From the NCBI GenBank assembly GCA_949128115.1, contig OX421962.1, positions 10,422,262 to 10,486,261 on the forward strand: 64,000 nt of DNA, read 5' to 3'. Numbering within the stretch: the stretch's first letter is position 1; each line of letters starts with the position of its first letter. Below are positions 20,901 to 29,408 of this stretch, in pieces. The DNA comes from Anaspis maculata (lineage: Eukaryota; Arthropoda; Insecta; Coleoptera; Scraptiidae). The notes below the pieces were generated by a model. That model made no database searches and was not told the origin of the DNA. It was given only the letters and a program-made list of their open reading frames with translations. The position numbers and the translations under genes were made by a program.

Positions 20901-23028
20901 TCTACTTCACATCAATAATCACCCAGAGTTTGAAAATTCTGGCCCTTGAAATAGAAACGTTCAACACGTGGGACTTCGATTCTGACGTTTGCCTGAAAAT
21001 TCTGGCTCTTGAAATAGAAACGTTTAACACGTGGGACTTCGACACTGACGTTTGCCTATAAATTGTTTCTATTGTTGAAAAAGAGTTTACTAATATGCTC
21101 CATTATAGCACTGTTTTCGATGTAATATTGAATCCATTACTAACGCAAAGTGGATAAACTAATGATTTTTTTTTTGTCACTTTTCAAATTCCAGTTACAA
21201 AACGCTGTACGACGACGTCGATATCGTAACGATCCGTGAAAACACCGAGGGTGAGTACTCGGGCATCGAACACGAAATCGTCGACGGTGTCGTCCAGAGC
21301 ATCAAGCTGATCACCGAAGAAGCTTCTTCCCGTGTCGCCGAGTTCGCATTTAAATACGCCAAGGAAAACAACAGGCGCAAAGTCACTGCCGTGCACAAGG
21401 CCAATATCATGTAAGTATCGTTTTAAATCTATACATGGTGGCACCGAAACGTTCAACTGCGCATAAATCTCGCCTTAACAAACAGAAAATCTATGTGTCA
21501 TTTTGCAAAATTTTGACTTTCAATTTTTGGGGAATACCACGCGAAATGTAGCATTTTGTTCGAAACTCGTTCACGACGGCATTTAGGCCAAAATTACCAC
21601 TTTGATATAAGAATATAGGCGGCAAATGCCGGTTTCTCATTGGCTGTTGGTTGCTAACAGTAGGCGCAGCGCATACTTATGTTGCACGGGGGAAAATAAT
21701 CGCGCGCTATCACTCCGTCGGTTTCCGCGGTTTTATAGTATCGCGTCACGAGGGAGAGTTTCCGAGGCACTCTCCCTTAGGTTAATTGTTTCTTTTTCAA
21801 ATCATTAATTGGAATAATTTCCGAGCTTGGCTGTAAGCTCCCGACTAATTCGTAGTTCGTCACTGACTCGTGACTAACTGCCTCCAATTTTTTTCCTTGC
21901 TTTGAATCTCGGGCTTATCGTGTCCCCTGCGCGGGCGGTCGGACCAATGCCGAGGGGTCACGTGCCCTCTTGGCGTACGTGATGCGGTGCTCTTCCAATG
22001 AAAATTCGAGTAGCCTTTTTGGCTTATCTAAATGACGTCTAGCCGTTTTTATCTCGAAAATGATTTCATATCCGGCGGTCGAGGATTATGGATGACGTGT
22101 TCATCTTATTTCGCAAGCTACCTTAGTTTTTTGCTTGAAGCCGAACGACTTTATAACTTCGCGTAATTCAAATATTTAACCGTTTAGTTGAACAAGAGGA
22201 CATTAGGACTACTTAAAAATTGTTAAACATGAAATAAAGCGAATCAGGTACGTCTAGGTATACTAGGTAACAATAAATTTTAGCGATGTAATTTCCACAT
22301 TGCACACTCAACTCATTCAAGTGGTTTTTCTTCAAATTTCGGTTGTAAAGCTGGTAGCCTGTCATCAGGTCCCGACGATTATGCATTGTTTTTCACCCGA
22401 AAGCAAAGATGCCTATCAGGTTGAAATGCGCAGGTTAGCTGAGAGTCTAACTATTGAAACTTCCGAATATTTTCCAGGCGCATGTCCGACGGTCTGTTCT
22501 TGAGGTGCTGTCGCACCATGGCCGAGAAATACCCGGAAGTGAAATTCGAAGAGAAGTACTTGGACACCGTGTGCCTCAACATGGTCCAGGACCCCAAGCA
22601 GTACGACGTCCTCGTGATGCCCAACTTGTACGGTGACATCTTGTCCGACATGTGCGCCGGTCTCGTCGGCGGTCTCGGCCTGACGCCATCCGGCAACATC
22701 GGCATCGGCGGTGCCCTGTTCGAGTCTGTGAGTCTTGACCGAAGATGCGTCTCCGTGCAAGTTGCCCAATCAAACCGGAAATTTGTTACAGGTGCACGGA
22801 ACCGCCCCCGACATCGCGGGCAAAGACCTGGCCAATCCCACGGCGCTGCTGCTCTCCGCCGTCATGATGCTGAGACACATGAACCTGACCAAACACGCGG
22901 ACGTCATCGAATCCGCCTGCCTGGAAACGATCAAAGAAGCAAAATACCTGACCGGCGATCTGGGCGGCAAGGCCAAATGCTCAGAGTTCACCAACGAAAT
23001 TTGCTCCAAGATCGCGGGGAAACTCTAA
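8966..23028 (+). CDS. IDH3A: Isocitrate dehydrogenase [NAD] subunit alpha, mitochondrial
   Basis: Coding exons join(8966..9046, 9143..9316, 9382..9560, 21195..21410, 22478..22727, 22792..23028): 1,137 nt, 378 aa. All introns are GT-AG and all phases agree. The product is the catalytic subunit of the NAD-dependent enzyme that converts isocitrate to 2-oxoglutarate in the TCA cycle. Residues 1-44 are basic and hydrophobic, suiting a mitochondrial targeting peptide. Visible family features: [12 protein letters not shown] (49-60), substrate-loop S122, N124 and R128 with R138, [11 protein letters not shown] (158-168), K213 in TAVHKANI, and metal-binding D246, D270 and D274 with the usual 24 and 4 spacing. 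The C-terminal block [20 protein letters not shown] is the nucleotide site. It is slightly longer than the human protein (366 aa). Intron 3 is 11,634 bp and full of repeats; the other introns are 65-1,067 bp. Nothing suggests inactivation. Confidence 0.97.
9960..11046. mobile_element. 1.1-kb palindrome in IDH3A intron 3
   Basis: Arms ~9960-10500 and ~10510-11046 are inverted copies, meeting almost without a loop at ~10505. Matching landmarks include AAAGGACCCCGCACGATTCT against AGAATCGTGCGGGGTCCTTT and a central CTGCAGAACAAAAACTGTTC. TATACAGGGTGTTC lies just outside on the left (~9935). Non-coding; short ORFs on each arm are mirror images. Confidence 0.85.
11047..11385. repeat. Repeat relic related to the 13.5-16.3 kb palindrome arms
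   Basis: The stretch containing TCGATTTTTATTTTGAGGGG and ACATCTAAGACAATTGTTGCC resembles the outer ends of the palindrome at 13545-16262 and the flank at ~16380. It appears to be a single diverged arm. No gene. Confidence 0.5.
11386..13245. mobile_element. 1.86-kb palindrome in IDH3A intron 3
   Basis: Arms ~11386-12010 and ~12590-13245 are inverted copies; for example TTCGTGAAGATATATAGAG (~11413) pairs with CTCTATATATCTTCACGAA (~13193), and ACATCTGGAACGTCATTTTG (~11586) with its near complement (~13020). The similar short ORFs on opposite strands (11573-11815 minus, 12808-13050 plus) are the two arms of one repeat, not genes. Both arms carry a paired GGCCGCCATATTGGAAAGAT motif. The loop holds another inverted-repeat element. 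Confidence 0.85.
12133..12490. mobile_element. Small TIR element in the palindrome loop
   Basis: TTACAGGGTGAACTGTGAAAGC at the left and GAGTTCACCCTGTAG at the right form inverted ends of a ~358-bp segment. The ends share the (T)ACAGGGTG motif seen elsewhere. An inner AAAGATGGCGCCC motif occurs at ~12303. No ORF of note. Confidence 0.5.
13261..13424. mobile_element. Short MITE with GAGTTTAATAAGAC ends
   Basis: ATAAAATAGGATATTGCACTCG followed by TTTAATAAGACG (13265-13303) is mirrored by CGTCTTATTAAACTCGTATAATAATATACTATTTT (13378-13414). A related pair of ends occurs at ~20790-20905, so it is a family. Confidence 0.55.
13545..16262. mobile_element. 2.7-kb palindrome with LINE fragment in its centre
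   Basis: Arms ~13545-14400 and ~15420-16262, with patchier matches inward, are inverted copies. Shared blocks include TTGGCCACCCTT, GGAAGTTTTCTGCAGGACACCGGA-AACAAGATGGCGGC, and TGTAGGGTAACAGCACCAGTA, the last present in two places in each arm. The spacer around 14500-14960 carries LINE-like coding remnants on the plus strand. No intact protein is encoded. Confidence 0.85.
14525..14790 (+). pseudogene. LINE reverse-transcriptase leader fragment (RTE-like), decayed
   Basis: Two short plus-strand stretches resemble the region just before reverse transcriptase in RTE-type LINEs: [17 protein letters not shown] (ATG at 14525, stop at 14603) and [16 protein letters not shown] (~14675-14733, stop soon after). 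In those LINEs the 'RKCR.AK..W....C' and 'IL......RW..Y' motifs occur in this order. The distance between them here is short, implying a deletion. The assignment rests on motif recall. It lies in the loop of the palindrome, outside the well-matched arms. Confidence 0.45.
16880..18110. mobile_element. Palindrome interrupted by a hAT MITE
   Basis: Left arm ~16880-17190 and right arm ~17200-17317 plus 17963-18110 are inverted copies: CATAACTCATTTTTTTTTCAAATGTCATGCCCCCAATT mirrors AATTGGGGGCATGCC at ~18062, and AGTCGGCCGTGAT mirrors ATCACGGCC, where the MITE has inserted. Removing the 645-bp insertion makes the arms continuous. Confidence 0.8.
17318..17962. mobile_element. Non-autonomous hAT-like MITE
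   Basis: Ends are CAGGGTGCAAAAAAATCG and the complementary CTTCGCACCCTG. Flanks ATCACGGC (17310-17317) and ATCACGAC (17963-17970) form an 8-bp target duplication with one mismatch, diagnostic of hAT-type insertion. The interior is dominated by GATTTAAATC-type repeats near both ends, which could serve as subterminal transposase sites. No transposase. It inserted into an existing palindrome, so it is the younger element. Confidence 0.8.
18302..19320. mobile_element. 1.0-kb palindrome with CAGGGTG ends
   Basis: Ends CAGGGTGTTTCAGATTTAAAT and ATTTAAATCTGAAGCACCCTG, with inverted arms of ~500 bp meeting near 18810. Landmarks include AACGGAGATATGGGCGTTCA against its complement TGAACGCCTATATCTCCGTT. 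A single-arm relative lies at ~45230-45675. No coding content. Confidence 0.85.
19321..19933. other. Gap without a confident gene
   Basis: Moderately GC-rich intronic sequence between a palindrome and the SWIM remnant. Short ORFs exist on both strands but none has recognisable motifs. The last ~120 bases could include upstream coding or 5' sequence of the SWIM-type remnant. Confidence 0.4.
19934..20323 (+). pseudogene. SWIM zinc-finger protein remnant
   Basis: A plus-strand frame of 129 codons starts [18 protein letters not shown] and is interrupted only by TAG at codon 71 (20144-20146). Before it lies [16 protein letters not shown], after it [20 protein letters not shown] and [20 protein letters not shown]. 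The last is a SWIM motif (C-x-C ... C-x-H), with C93, C95 and C103 but N105 in place of the histidine. The order 'CLQTS...PPHE...V.G.I...C.CKAG.SG.CKH' is typical of repetitive SWIM-domain proteins common in sap-feeding insects. A GAG to TAG change at the expected glutamate after PH explains the stop. With the missing zinc ligand this copy is dead. It sits inside IDH3A intron 3. Confidence 0.6.
20205..20501 (-). pseudogene. THAP-type zinc-finger exon remnant
   Basis: On the minus strand an ATG at 20501 begins [19 protein letters not shown], followed by [20 protein letters not shown]. This fits the first half of a THAP DNA-binding domain: a C-x(2-4)-C pair (C15, C19), then F-H-R-F-P (33-37), then a tryptophan (W45). 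The second half (C-x2-H and the AVPTIF box) is not seen, so it is one exon or a truncated copy. It overlaps the antisense of the SWIM remnant's end, so only ~20340-20501 is likely genuine. The two remnants converge tail to tail. Confidence 0.45.
20790..20905. mobile_element. Second copy of GAGTTTAATAAGAC-type MITE
   Basis: TTAGTATATTATTATGCCATTTTCATAAGACG and GTCTTATTAAACGAGTGTAATATACTATTTTATC form inverted ends and match the element at 13261-13424. Confidence 0.45.
20933..21062. repeat. Two tandem ~64-bp repeats
   Basis: The unit with GAAAATTCTGGC, CTTGAAATAGAAACGTT and ACACGTGGGACTTCGA occurs twice in a row with four or five differences, near the 3' end of IDH3A intron 3. Confidence 0.8.
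21411..22477. other. IDH3A intron 4, no other gene seen
   Basis: The 1,067-bp intron begins GTAAGTATCG and ends TTTTCCAG. It holds no recognisable coding or mobile sequence. Confidence 0.7.
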
Positions 23029-23038
23029 GGAGCCCAAC

Positions 23039-23044
23039 AATAAA
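23039..23044 (+). terminator. Candidate polyadenylation signal of IDH3A
   Basis: AATAAA lies 11 bases after the stop codon. A second AATAAA is at 23383-23388. The first would give a very short 3' UTR; the second may be the main one. Confidence 0.4.
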
Positions 23045-24785
23045 TTATTAAACATACAAATTAAATATTTATGCATCATTGGTTTGTCGATAGTGTTTCA
23101 TATTATGCAAGAATAACAACCAAAGTGCCCATAGGAGGAACCATGTTATGTACCTGCCGTGGTATGTAAGTGTTTTTTGTTGTGAATGCCATTCAAATTC
23201 AGTACTAACGTAATTATGATGATTATGATTTTTTTTGTGACAGTATTAGCGCCAAAGTTCTGAAATTATTATATTTTACCATGATTATTATGTGATTTAT
23301 AGGTAGTAGCGTTTAATCTCAGCGTGTGAATACTATTGTATATTGACAGTGTACGTTTTAGCACCAACAAAGGCATGTACTGAATAAACTAGTTAAATTT
23401 GGTGTGGTGTTTGTAACCAACAGGCAACCTGAAAAAAGTGGAATCATAGTCCTAGCCAAATGCAGGTGTATCATCCAGCTGGTTTCACTGTGTAAACATT
23501 GTATATTTTCGTCGACCCAGAGAATCGCAGCTTGAAATTTTACGTCATCATTTGGAAACCCCTAGCAGCATATTTTGACCAGAGAAAATGACAAATGAAA
23601 ACTACCGATATGTTCATCAAAGACTACAATTCAAAAAGTTTCAAAATCACAGTTCCTTGTGTCAAAAATCACAGTTTCTTGGGCCAATATCACAATGCTC
23701 TGTGTCAGAAATCACAGTTCCTATGTCAAAAATCAGTTCCTATATTAAAAAGGAGTTCATGTCAAAAATCAGTTCATTGTGTCAAAAATTACGGTTTCTT
23801 CTGTCAACATCACCATGCCTTATGTCAAGAGCACCGTGTTTATATGAAAAATCACAGTTACTTTTCTTTAAATTCAGTTTCTGCGCAAACTGTAATTTCT
23901 TGTGTCAATTCTTTCACAATTCTGTCAACATCACAATTCTTTGTGACAACATCACAATTCTTTGTGTCAAAATCACAATTCTTTGTGTCAAAATCACAAT
24001 TCTTTGTGTCAAAATCACAATTCTGTGTCAAAATTACAATTTTTTGTGTCAAAATCACAATTCTTTGAGTCAAAATCGCAATTTTGGGTCAAAAAATACA
24101 GTTTTTTGTGTTGAATTTTTCGTGCTTCGTGTCGAAAATCAGTTTTTATAAAGAATCACAGTAGAGTTATTGCACGAATTAATTTTTATCACAAATAGAA
24201 TTCCCTGTGTCAAAAATTACGGTTTCTTGTGTCTAGATCACCAAATGTCTAGCGTAAAAAATCACAGTTCTTGGTCTTGAAATTAGTTCTTTGTGTAAAA
24301 AATCGGTTCTTTGTGTCAAGAGCAGTTTTTGTGTTGAAAACCAGCTACTGAAAAAAACTTTTTCTTGTCAAGAATCACAGTTCCTCATGTCAAAAATCGC
24401 TTGCATAAAAATCAATTTCTTGTCAAAAATCACAGTTTATTTTGTCAAGATCACCATGCCTTACGTCAAGATCACCGTGTTTTCATTAAAAATCACAGTT
24501 CCTTGTCTCTAATTTCAATTCCTGAGGTGAAAAATCACCATTTCTTGTGTCAAGATCACCGTGTTTTGTGTCGAAGATCAGTTCTTGTGTCAAAAATTAG
24601 TTTCTTGTGTGAAATCAGTTTTTCCCTGTGTCAAAAATCAGTTCCTTGTGTCAAGATCACCGCGTATTGTGCCGCAAATTGCAATTTATTGTGTCGAGTC
24701 AATTCGTTGTGTCAGAATCACAATTTTTATGTCAAACACTTACACTTTCTCGTGTTAAATTTTCCGTGTTCTGTGTCAGAAATAA

Positions 24786-24945
24786 GTACGATCGCACGCA
24801 AAATAAACGGAGACAGTGTTTCGCGCGGAGTGTACCGACTTAATGAATTTTGGCCTTCTTGTCACTGTGACACCAAGCCAAAATTCAGTAAATCGGTACA
24901 CTCCGCGCGAAACACTGTCTCCGTTTATTTTGCGTGCGATCGTAC
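24786..24945. mobile_element. 160-bp near-perfect hairpin
   Basis: The segment starts GTACGATCGCACGCAAAATA and ends with its complement; arms of ~70 bp are essentially identical, pairing through GTGTACCGACTTA and TAAATCGGTACAC, with a ~20-base loop including TTGTCACTGTGACA. It lies inside the minisatellite. The near-perfect arms indicate a recent foldback insertion or a conserved hairpin. Confidence 0.75.
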
Positions 24946-25761
24946 CTACCTAACTTTTGTGTCAAAAATCAGTTATACCAAGAATCGCAGCAGGAGTTAC
25001 TGCACAAAATTAATTTCTAGGTCACAAACAGAATTTGTTGTGTGAAAAATCAAAGTTTCTTGTTAGCAAAGTTTTTTTTTGTCAAAAACGATAGTTTTCT
25101 AAAAAATCAGTTGTGTCAAAATTAACTTGAAAAAATTCAGTTCCAACCAATCATAGTTACTTATGTAACAAATCACGGTAGATTTGGACAAGAGTCAAGA
25201 ATTACATTTCCTTTGGTCAAACATTGCCGTTCATTTGTGTCAAAAATTACTACTTTGTGTCATGCCCTGCGTCGAAAATCAGTTTTTTTTTTGTGTCAAG
25301 GTCATCATGTCTTGTGTCGGACATAAGTTGTGTAATTTTGTCAAAGCAGCGTTTTTGTCAAACATTGAATCTTTTCTTGTCGAAAATCAGTCCCTTTATG
25401 TCAAAAATCAGTTATCATAAAGAATCGCAGCAGAGTTACTGCACGAATTTAATTTTCAGGTCACAAAAATAATTTTTTGCGTCAAAAATCACGGTTTCTT
25501 GTGTCTAAATCACCAAATGTCCCCTGCGTAAAAAATCACAGTTCAATGTGTTAAAATTAGTTCCTTGTGTGAAAAATAAGTTTCTCGTGTCGAAAATCAG
25601 TTTGGTGTAAAAAATCATTTTTTCATGTCAAGAATCACAGTTTTTGTGTCAGAAATCACAGTTCATGTCAAAAGTCACAGTTCCTAATGTTGAAGATCGT
25701 TTATATGAAAAATCAATTCCTTGTGTCAAAAATCACAGTTTCTTGTGTCAGAATCACGACG

Positions 25762-27547
25762 CACAGTGGTCTGAAATGAGGAAAACCGCGCAGAAATTCA
25801 TTTTTTCTACATTTTTTGCGGGCTTTTTTGACATTGCGATATCATACTAGAAGGTTTGAACCATCATTTGCCTAAATAGTTCCATTGGTCATTGGATATT
25901 AGTACCCGAAAACCAACGCTGAACTTGGCTTACTTGAAAAGGTTCAAAAACTTCTTTCTCAAAGAGAATGAAACACCGATTTTCTTCTTCACATATCAGG
26001 GAAAGTTGATTATTCTGAAAATTATCGCTATTACTGTGAGAAAGACCAAAGTTTCCTCTAACGAAATGTGTTATTGACATGCACTAGTTGCTCATTTGAA
26101 AGACTTTATCGATTATTTTTTGGAAGACTGTTCACAAGAAAATTTTACTGTGGAATTCACATTTCGACGAAGCTTTTCTCACGAGTCCCAACAGGTCCCG
26201 CCCTGCATTTATTACTATCTTATTTGTCAACGTCTCAGCTTCAAAATTAAAAAAAAATTGGCTGCAAATAGTTGCAATATTTTCCGCTAGGCTTTTTTTT
26301 TGTTGAACACTGCACATATTATCAAACTGCAGTGAAGCGAAAACAGCGCATCTAATGAGAAGGTGGTGAGTATTTAGGGGCTAAATCCGCCTGTTATTAA
26401 CTTTTATAGTGACAGATGATCAGAGGGGATGAAGGGTATATTCACCCCCTGTTCCTTGTCCCGGGTATAACTTTTCCATCAGAATTGAATTGGTAAAATT
26501 TTATTTTTGGTCTTTTTTATTCTATTAGTCAAAGCTGAATAGTTATTATAGTTTATTATTAGTTACTAAAGTAAGGTAGTCTCCTTATCCTCATCATGGT
26601 ATGCCATATTGCTTACGTACATGCTCTGCACACACGTAAACGCAGGCGCAGTGCCGTTTACTGCTGTAGCGACGCCGTCTGACGCAGGCTGCAGGCAGCA
26701 GGTAGCATACGTTGTTGTGCAGGTTACTACAGACTGATTTTGTGAAAATTTCGTTCTGTTGTAGACTCGTATGATATACTTGCTGCAGGATGGCGGTGAC
26801 AAAGCGAGTTTTATTTGAAATCATGCTGGAAAAATCAGTCACCAGTCCTGAAGCTATGACTATACAAAAGCATGTGTTTCAAGAGCTAAACATGCAGGAC
26901 GCAGAGGGTGATTTCAAAGAAGAGTTATTCAATCTCTCAAAAAAATAAGATCCAAAATTAGGCAAAAATGGGCTGACTCGCACAGACTTTTAGTCCATTT
27001 CAAGGATAAAAATTCTGAGTGGCTCAATTGAATTGAGCTCAACTCTTGAATTTCACTTCCGATTCACCCCCTATTCTAGTGCTTGATTTTTTTCAATATT
27101 TTTCCTCAAAATGTTTACCGATTGCCTACTTATTCTAAGAAATTCATAAATTTCAGTTGTTTTTTCGAAATTCATCCCCCTGTTGCAACCCTTATTCCAA
27201 AGATAATATTTTTTAGGTGCTTTTTTCAAAACTGTGTCCCTTTTTTCCACTAATTTTAATAATTTCAAAAAAATAGATATTTTTTTTTGCATTTCACCCC
27301 TTGTTTCATCCCCTATTTTGATGGTGGATTTTTCTCAATATTTTTCCTAGAAATGTCTAGTAGTTGTTCAATTATTCTGCAAGTTTCGGACATTTCAGTT
27401 ACTTTTTCGAAATTGCACCCCCTGTCACAACCCCTATTTTGAAGGTAGATTTTTTTTCGTATTTTTCCCGAAAATGTCTATATATGAGCTATCCATTCTG
27501 AAAATTTCAGAATTTCTGCGCGGTTTATCTCATTTCAGACCACTGTG
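25762..27547. mobile_element. Transib-like DNA transposon, non-autonomous
   Basis: The left end reads CACAGTGGTCTGAAATGAG and the right end is its complement CTCATTTCAGACCACTGTG; the match extends to AACCGCGCAGAAATTC. Both sides are flanked by CGACG (25757-25761 and 27548-27552), a 5-bp duplication. Transib elements have ends starting CAC(A/T)(A/G)TG and 5-bp GC-rich duplications of the form CGNCG, and their transposase is the relative of RAG1. The first seven bases equal the V(D)J recombination heptamer CACAGTG. No RAG1-like core is recognisable in the 1,786-bp body; one short ORF is noted separately. Part of the interior (26440-27470) is a ~120-130 bp tandem repeat containing 'CACCCCCTATT'. 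Confidence 0.75.
26790..26948 (+). CDS. Short ORF in the Transib-like element (unknown)
   Basis: A 52-codon ORF starting MAVTKRVLFEIMLEKSVTSP and ending KEELFNLSKK. It is charged and helical in character, with a Q..GATGG(C) start that matches the AAGATGGCG-like motif seen across repeats. It could be a leftover exon of a transposase or a chance frame. I recognise no domain. Confidence 0.2.
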   Translation: MAVTKRVLFEIMLEKSVTSPEAMTIQKHVFQELNMQDAEGDFKEELFNLSKK

Positions 27548-28850
27548 CGACGCATTCCTTGTGTCGAAAATTAGTTACTTGTGTCAAACCAGTTCCTTTT
27601 GTCTAAAATCAAATCCTTGAGTCAAAAATCGGTTTCTTGTGTCAAGATCACCACGCCTTTGTTTGCTAATTACGAACTTGTAAGAGTTCTTGCGCCTTGT
27701 CGAGAATCACAATTCTTATGTCAAAAATACAATTTCTTGCGTCAAAAATTAGTTCCTTGGGCCTTATGCTGGATGGGCCTTATGTTTTTTGCTGCTGGAC
27801 TTTAAGCAAAAGCAATTGCTTGACCTTTATTCATAAGGCCCCTCTTGTGTGAAAAATAAGTCTCTTTGTTTTAAGAAGACCAATTTTTTGTGTCAAGAGT
27901 GCTTTTTTTTGTCAAAAATCAATTTTTGTGTGCGAACAATCACAGTTCCTTGTGTCAAAAATCAGTTTCTTGTGTCAATAATGACATCGATTTTCTGTCG
28001 AATATCACAATTTCTACTAGGTACTTACATAATATACAGTTGAGGTGTGTACCATTTGCACCACAATTTACTTATCACAATAAAGTCTTCGCATGGATTT
28101 CACTTCTTCTGTCAAAAAAAAAAACGATTTCTTGTGTCAAAAGTCAGTTTCTTGTAGCAAAAATACATCAGTTTTGTCTGTCAAAAATCCCAGTTCCTTA
28201 TGTGAAAAATCCCTTCTATATAAAATCAGTCCCTTGTATCCAATAAGAGCACAGTTCTTTGTGTAGAAATCACAGTTTCTTGTGCCAAAAATCACAGTTC
28301 CTTGTGGCATGACATTCATTTTCTGTCAGATATCACAGTATCAATTTTTTGTAGCAAAAATATATCAGCTCCTTGTGTCAAAAATGATTTGTCAAGAATC
28401 GCAGCACACTCTGGCACGAATTCAATTTTTTTGGTTACAAAAAATACAAGTTCTTACGTCACAAAATAATCAATTTTTTTGTGTGAAAATCACCGTGCTT
28501 CATGTCAAAACCCACAGTTCGTTCTGTCAAAAAATCACAGTCCTTTTTGTGTCACGAGCACAATTTTTCGTGTGAAACTCACTGTTTCTTGTGCCAAAAA
28601 TCACAGTTTCTTATGGCAAGAATCAGCTTCCAGTGTTTAAAGCCCAGTTCCTTATGTCAAGAATGACATTCCTTTTTTTGTCGACATTCCCACTAGAAAT
28701 ACTAGAATGGTTTTCTAATGATGCTTTATGGAAAACCACATAATGTGGAAAATCCATCAAATACCTATACAAATCAAATTCGTACGTACACTCGGCAGCA
28801 AAATTAGCACCCACTTGATTTATGACGAAGACGACTATTTGCTTGGCCTT

Positions 28851-28996
28851 ATGGCGCGATGTGACGGAGAAAAAGTGTCTACCCTGACCGGGACTCGAAC
28901 CCGGGTCTTCCATTTGCCGGATGGATACTCTGACCACTAAGCTATCGAGGGAGACAACAGTTCCTCCGTCACATGCCCACATGAGAGCCGCCACAG
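28851..28996 (-). repeat. tRNA-like unit, copy 1, framed by 10-bp inverted repeats
   Basis: On the minus strand, ~28881-28951 folds as a tRNA: T arm CCGGG-TTCGAGT-CCCGG, anticodon arm TCCAT-CCGGCAA-ATGGA, D region TAGCTTAGTGGTCAGAGTA, and a 4-base variable loop. The anticodon position reads GGC (alanine), but the base before it is C where U is nearly universal, and the acceptor stem pairs only over CCCT/AGGG. TGTGACGGAG (28860-28869) and CTCCGTCACA (28964-28973) frame it as perfect inverted repeats. A tRNA-derived SINE head or pseudogene is more likely than a working tRNA. Confidence 0.6.
28881..28951 (-). tRNA. tRNA-like sequence (pseudo), anticodon position GGC
   Basis: Cloverleaf elements as described for the surrounding unit: strong T arm and anticodon arm, poor acceptor stem, C33 instead of U33. 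B-box GGTTCGAGTCC is perfect, so RNA polymerase III could recognise it. No run of T follows on the minus strand close to the 3' end. Confidence 0.4.
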
Positions 28997-29262
28997 TACT
29001 CCCCCTCCAGAGACGTCGTTCGTCTCGTATGTACCCCTGCGTTCGCCGTACTTATGGATCATTGACCGTTGTTCAGTACCCCCCACCTAGGGCGACGGAT
29101 AGGACGTGGGTGGACGTAGGACAGAGAGTGGCGGTGCTGTTTACTTGTTTGTTGCTTGCTTTGTACCTCTTTGCCTTCTGCATGTGCGTCGTTGCTTGCT
29201 TTGTACCTGTTTGTTTGAGTTGCATGTTGCGTGCGTGCTGCTTTTGTTCGGGGTCACCATTT

Positions 29263-29408
29263 ATGGCGCAATGTGACGGAGAAAAAGTGTCTACCCTGAC
29301 CGGGACTCGAACCCGGGTCTTCCATTTTCCGGATGGATACTCTGACCACTAAGCTATCGAGGGAGACAACAGTTCCTCCGTCACATGCCCACATGAGAGC
29401 CGCCACAG
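29263..29408 (-). repeat. tRNA-like unit, copy 2
   Basis: A direct duplicate of 28851-28996, 412 bp away and nearly identical over 146 bp. One of the very few differences falls in the anticodon loop (CCGGAAA instead of CCGGCAA), turning the anticodon position from GGC to GGA. The framing inverted repeats TGTGACGGAG and CTCCGTCACA are conserved. The tRNA-like core is ~29293-29363. Confidence 0.6.
29293..29363 (-). tRNA. tRNA-like sequence (pseudo), anticodon position GGA
   Basis: Same fold as copy 1, with a single anticodon-loop change. If real it would be a serine-type anticodon, but the short variable loop (4 bases) rules out a normal class II serine tRNA. That supports a repeat-derived pseudo-tRNA. 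Confidence 0.4.

Larger units (their letters stand above)
23600..28660. repeat. Degenerate 20-24 bp minisatellite (GTGTCAAAAATCACAGTTTCTT)
   Basis: About 3 kb, excluding insertions, consists of diverged repeats of a ~21-bp unit such as AAAATCACAATTCTTTGTGTC; the cleanest run is 23930-24080. A non-multiple-of-three drift breaks most frames, while the cleanest copies give runs of SKSQFFV on the plus strand and NCDFDTK on the minus strand. These ORFs are by-products. The array is interrupted by a hairpin (24786-24945), by the Transib-like element (25762-27547) and by unique pieces around 27770-27840. Confidence 0.85.

Noticed and set aside
22416..22773. Minus-strand ORFs opposite IDH3A exon 5
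   Set aside because: Antisense shadows of a GC-rich exon.
23588..24151. ORFs rich in KSQFFV, CVKITIL or NCDFDT repeats
   Set aside because: They are translations of the 21-bp minisatellite. The unit length drifts, so frames break; no start or domain support.
23600..28660. CRISPR-like spaced repeats
   Set aside because: Repeats are contiguous and degenerate with no unique spacers of constant length, and the genome is eukaryotic.
28881..29363. Functional alanine and serine tRNA genes
   Set aside because: Poor acceptor stem, C at position 33, and a 4-base variable loop incompatible with class II serine tRNA; treated as tRNA-like repeats.
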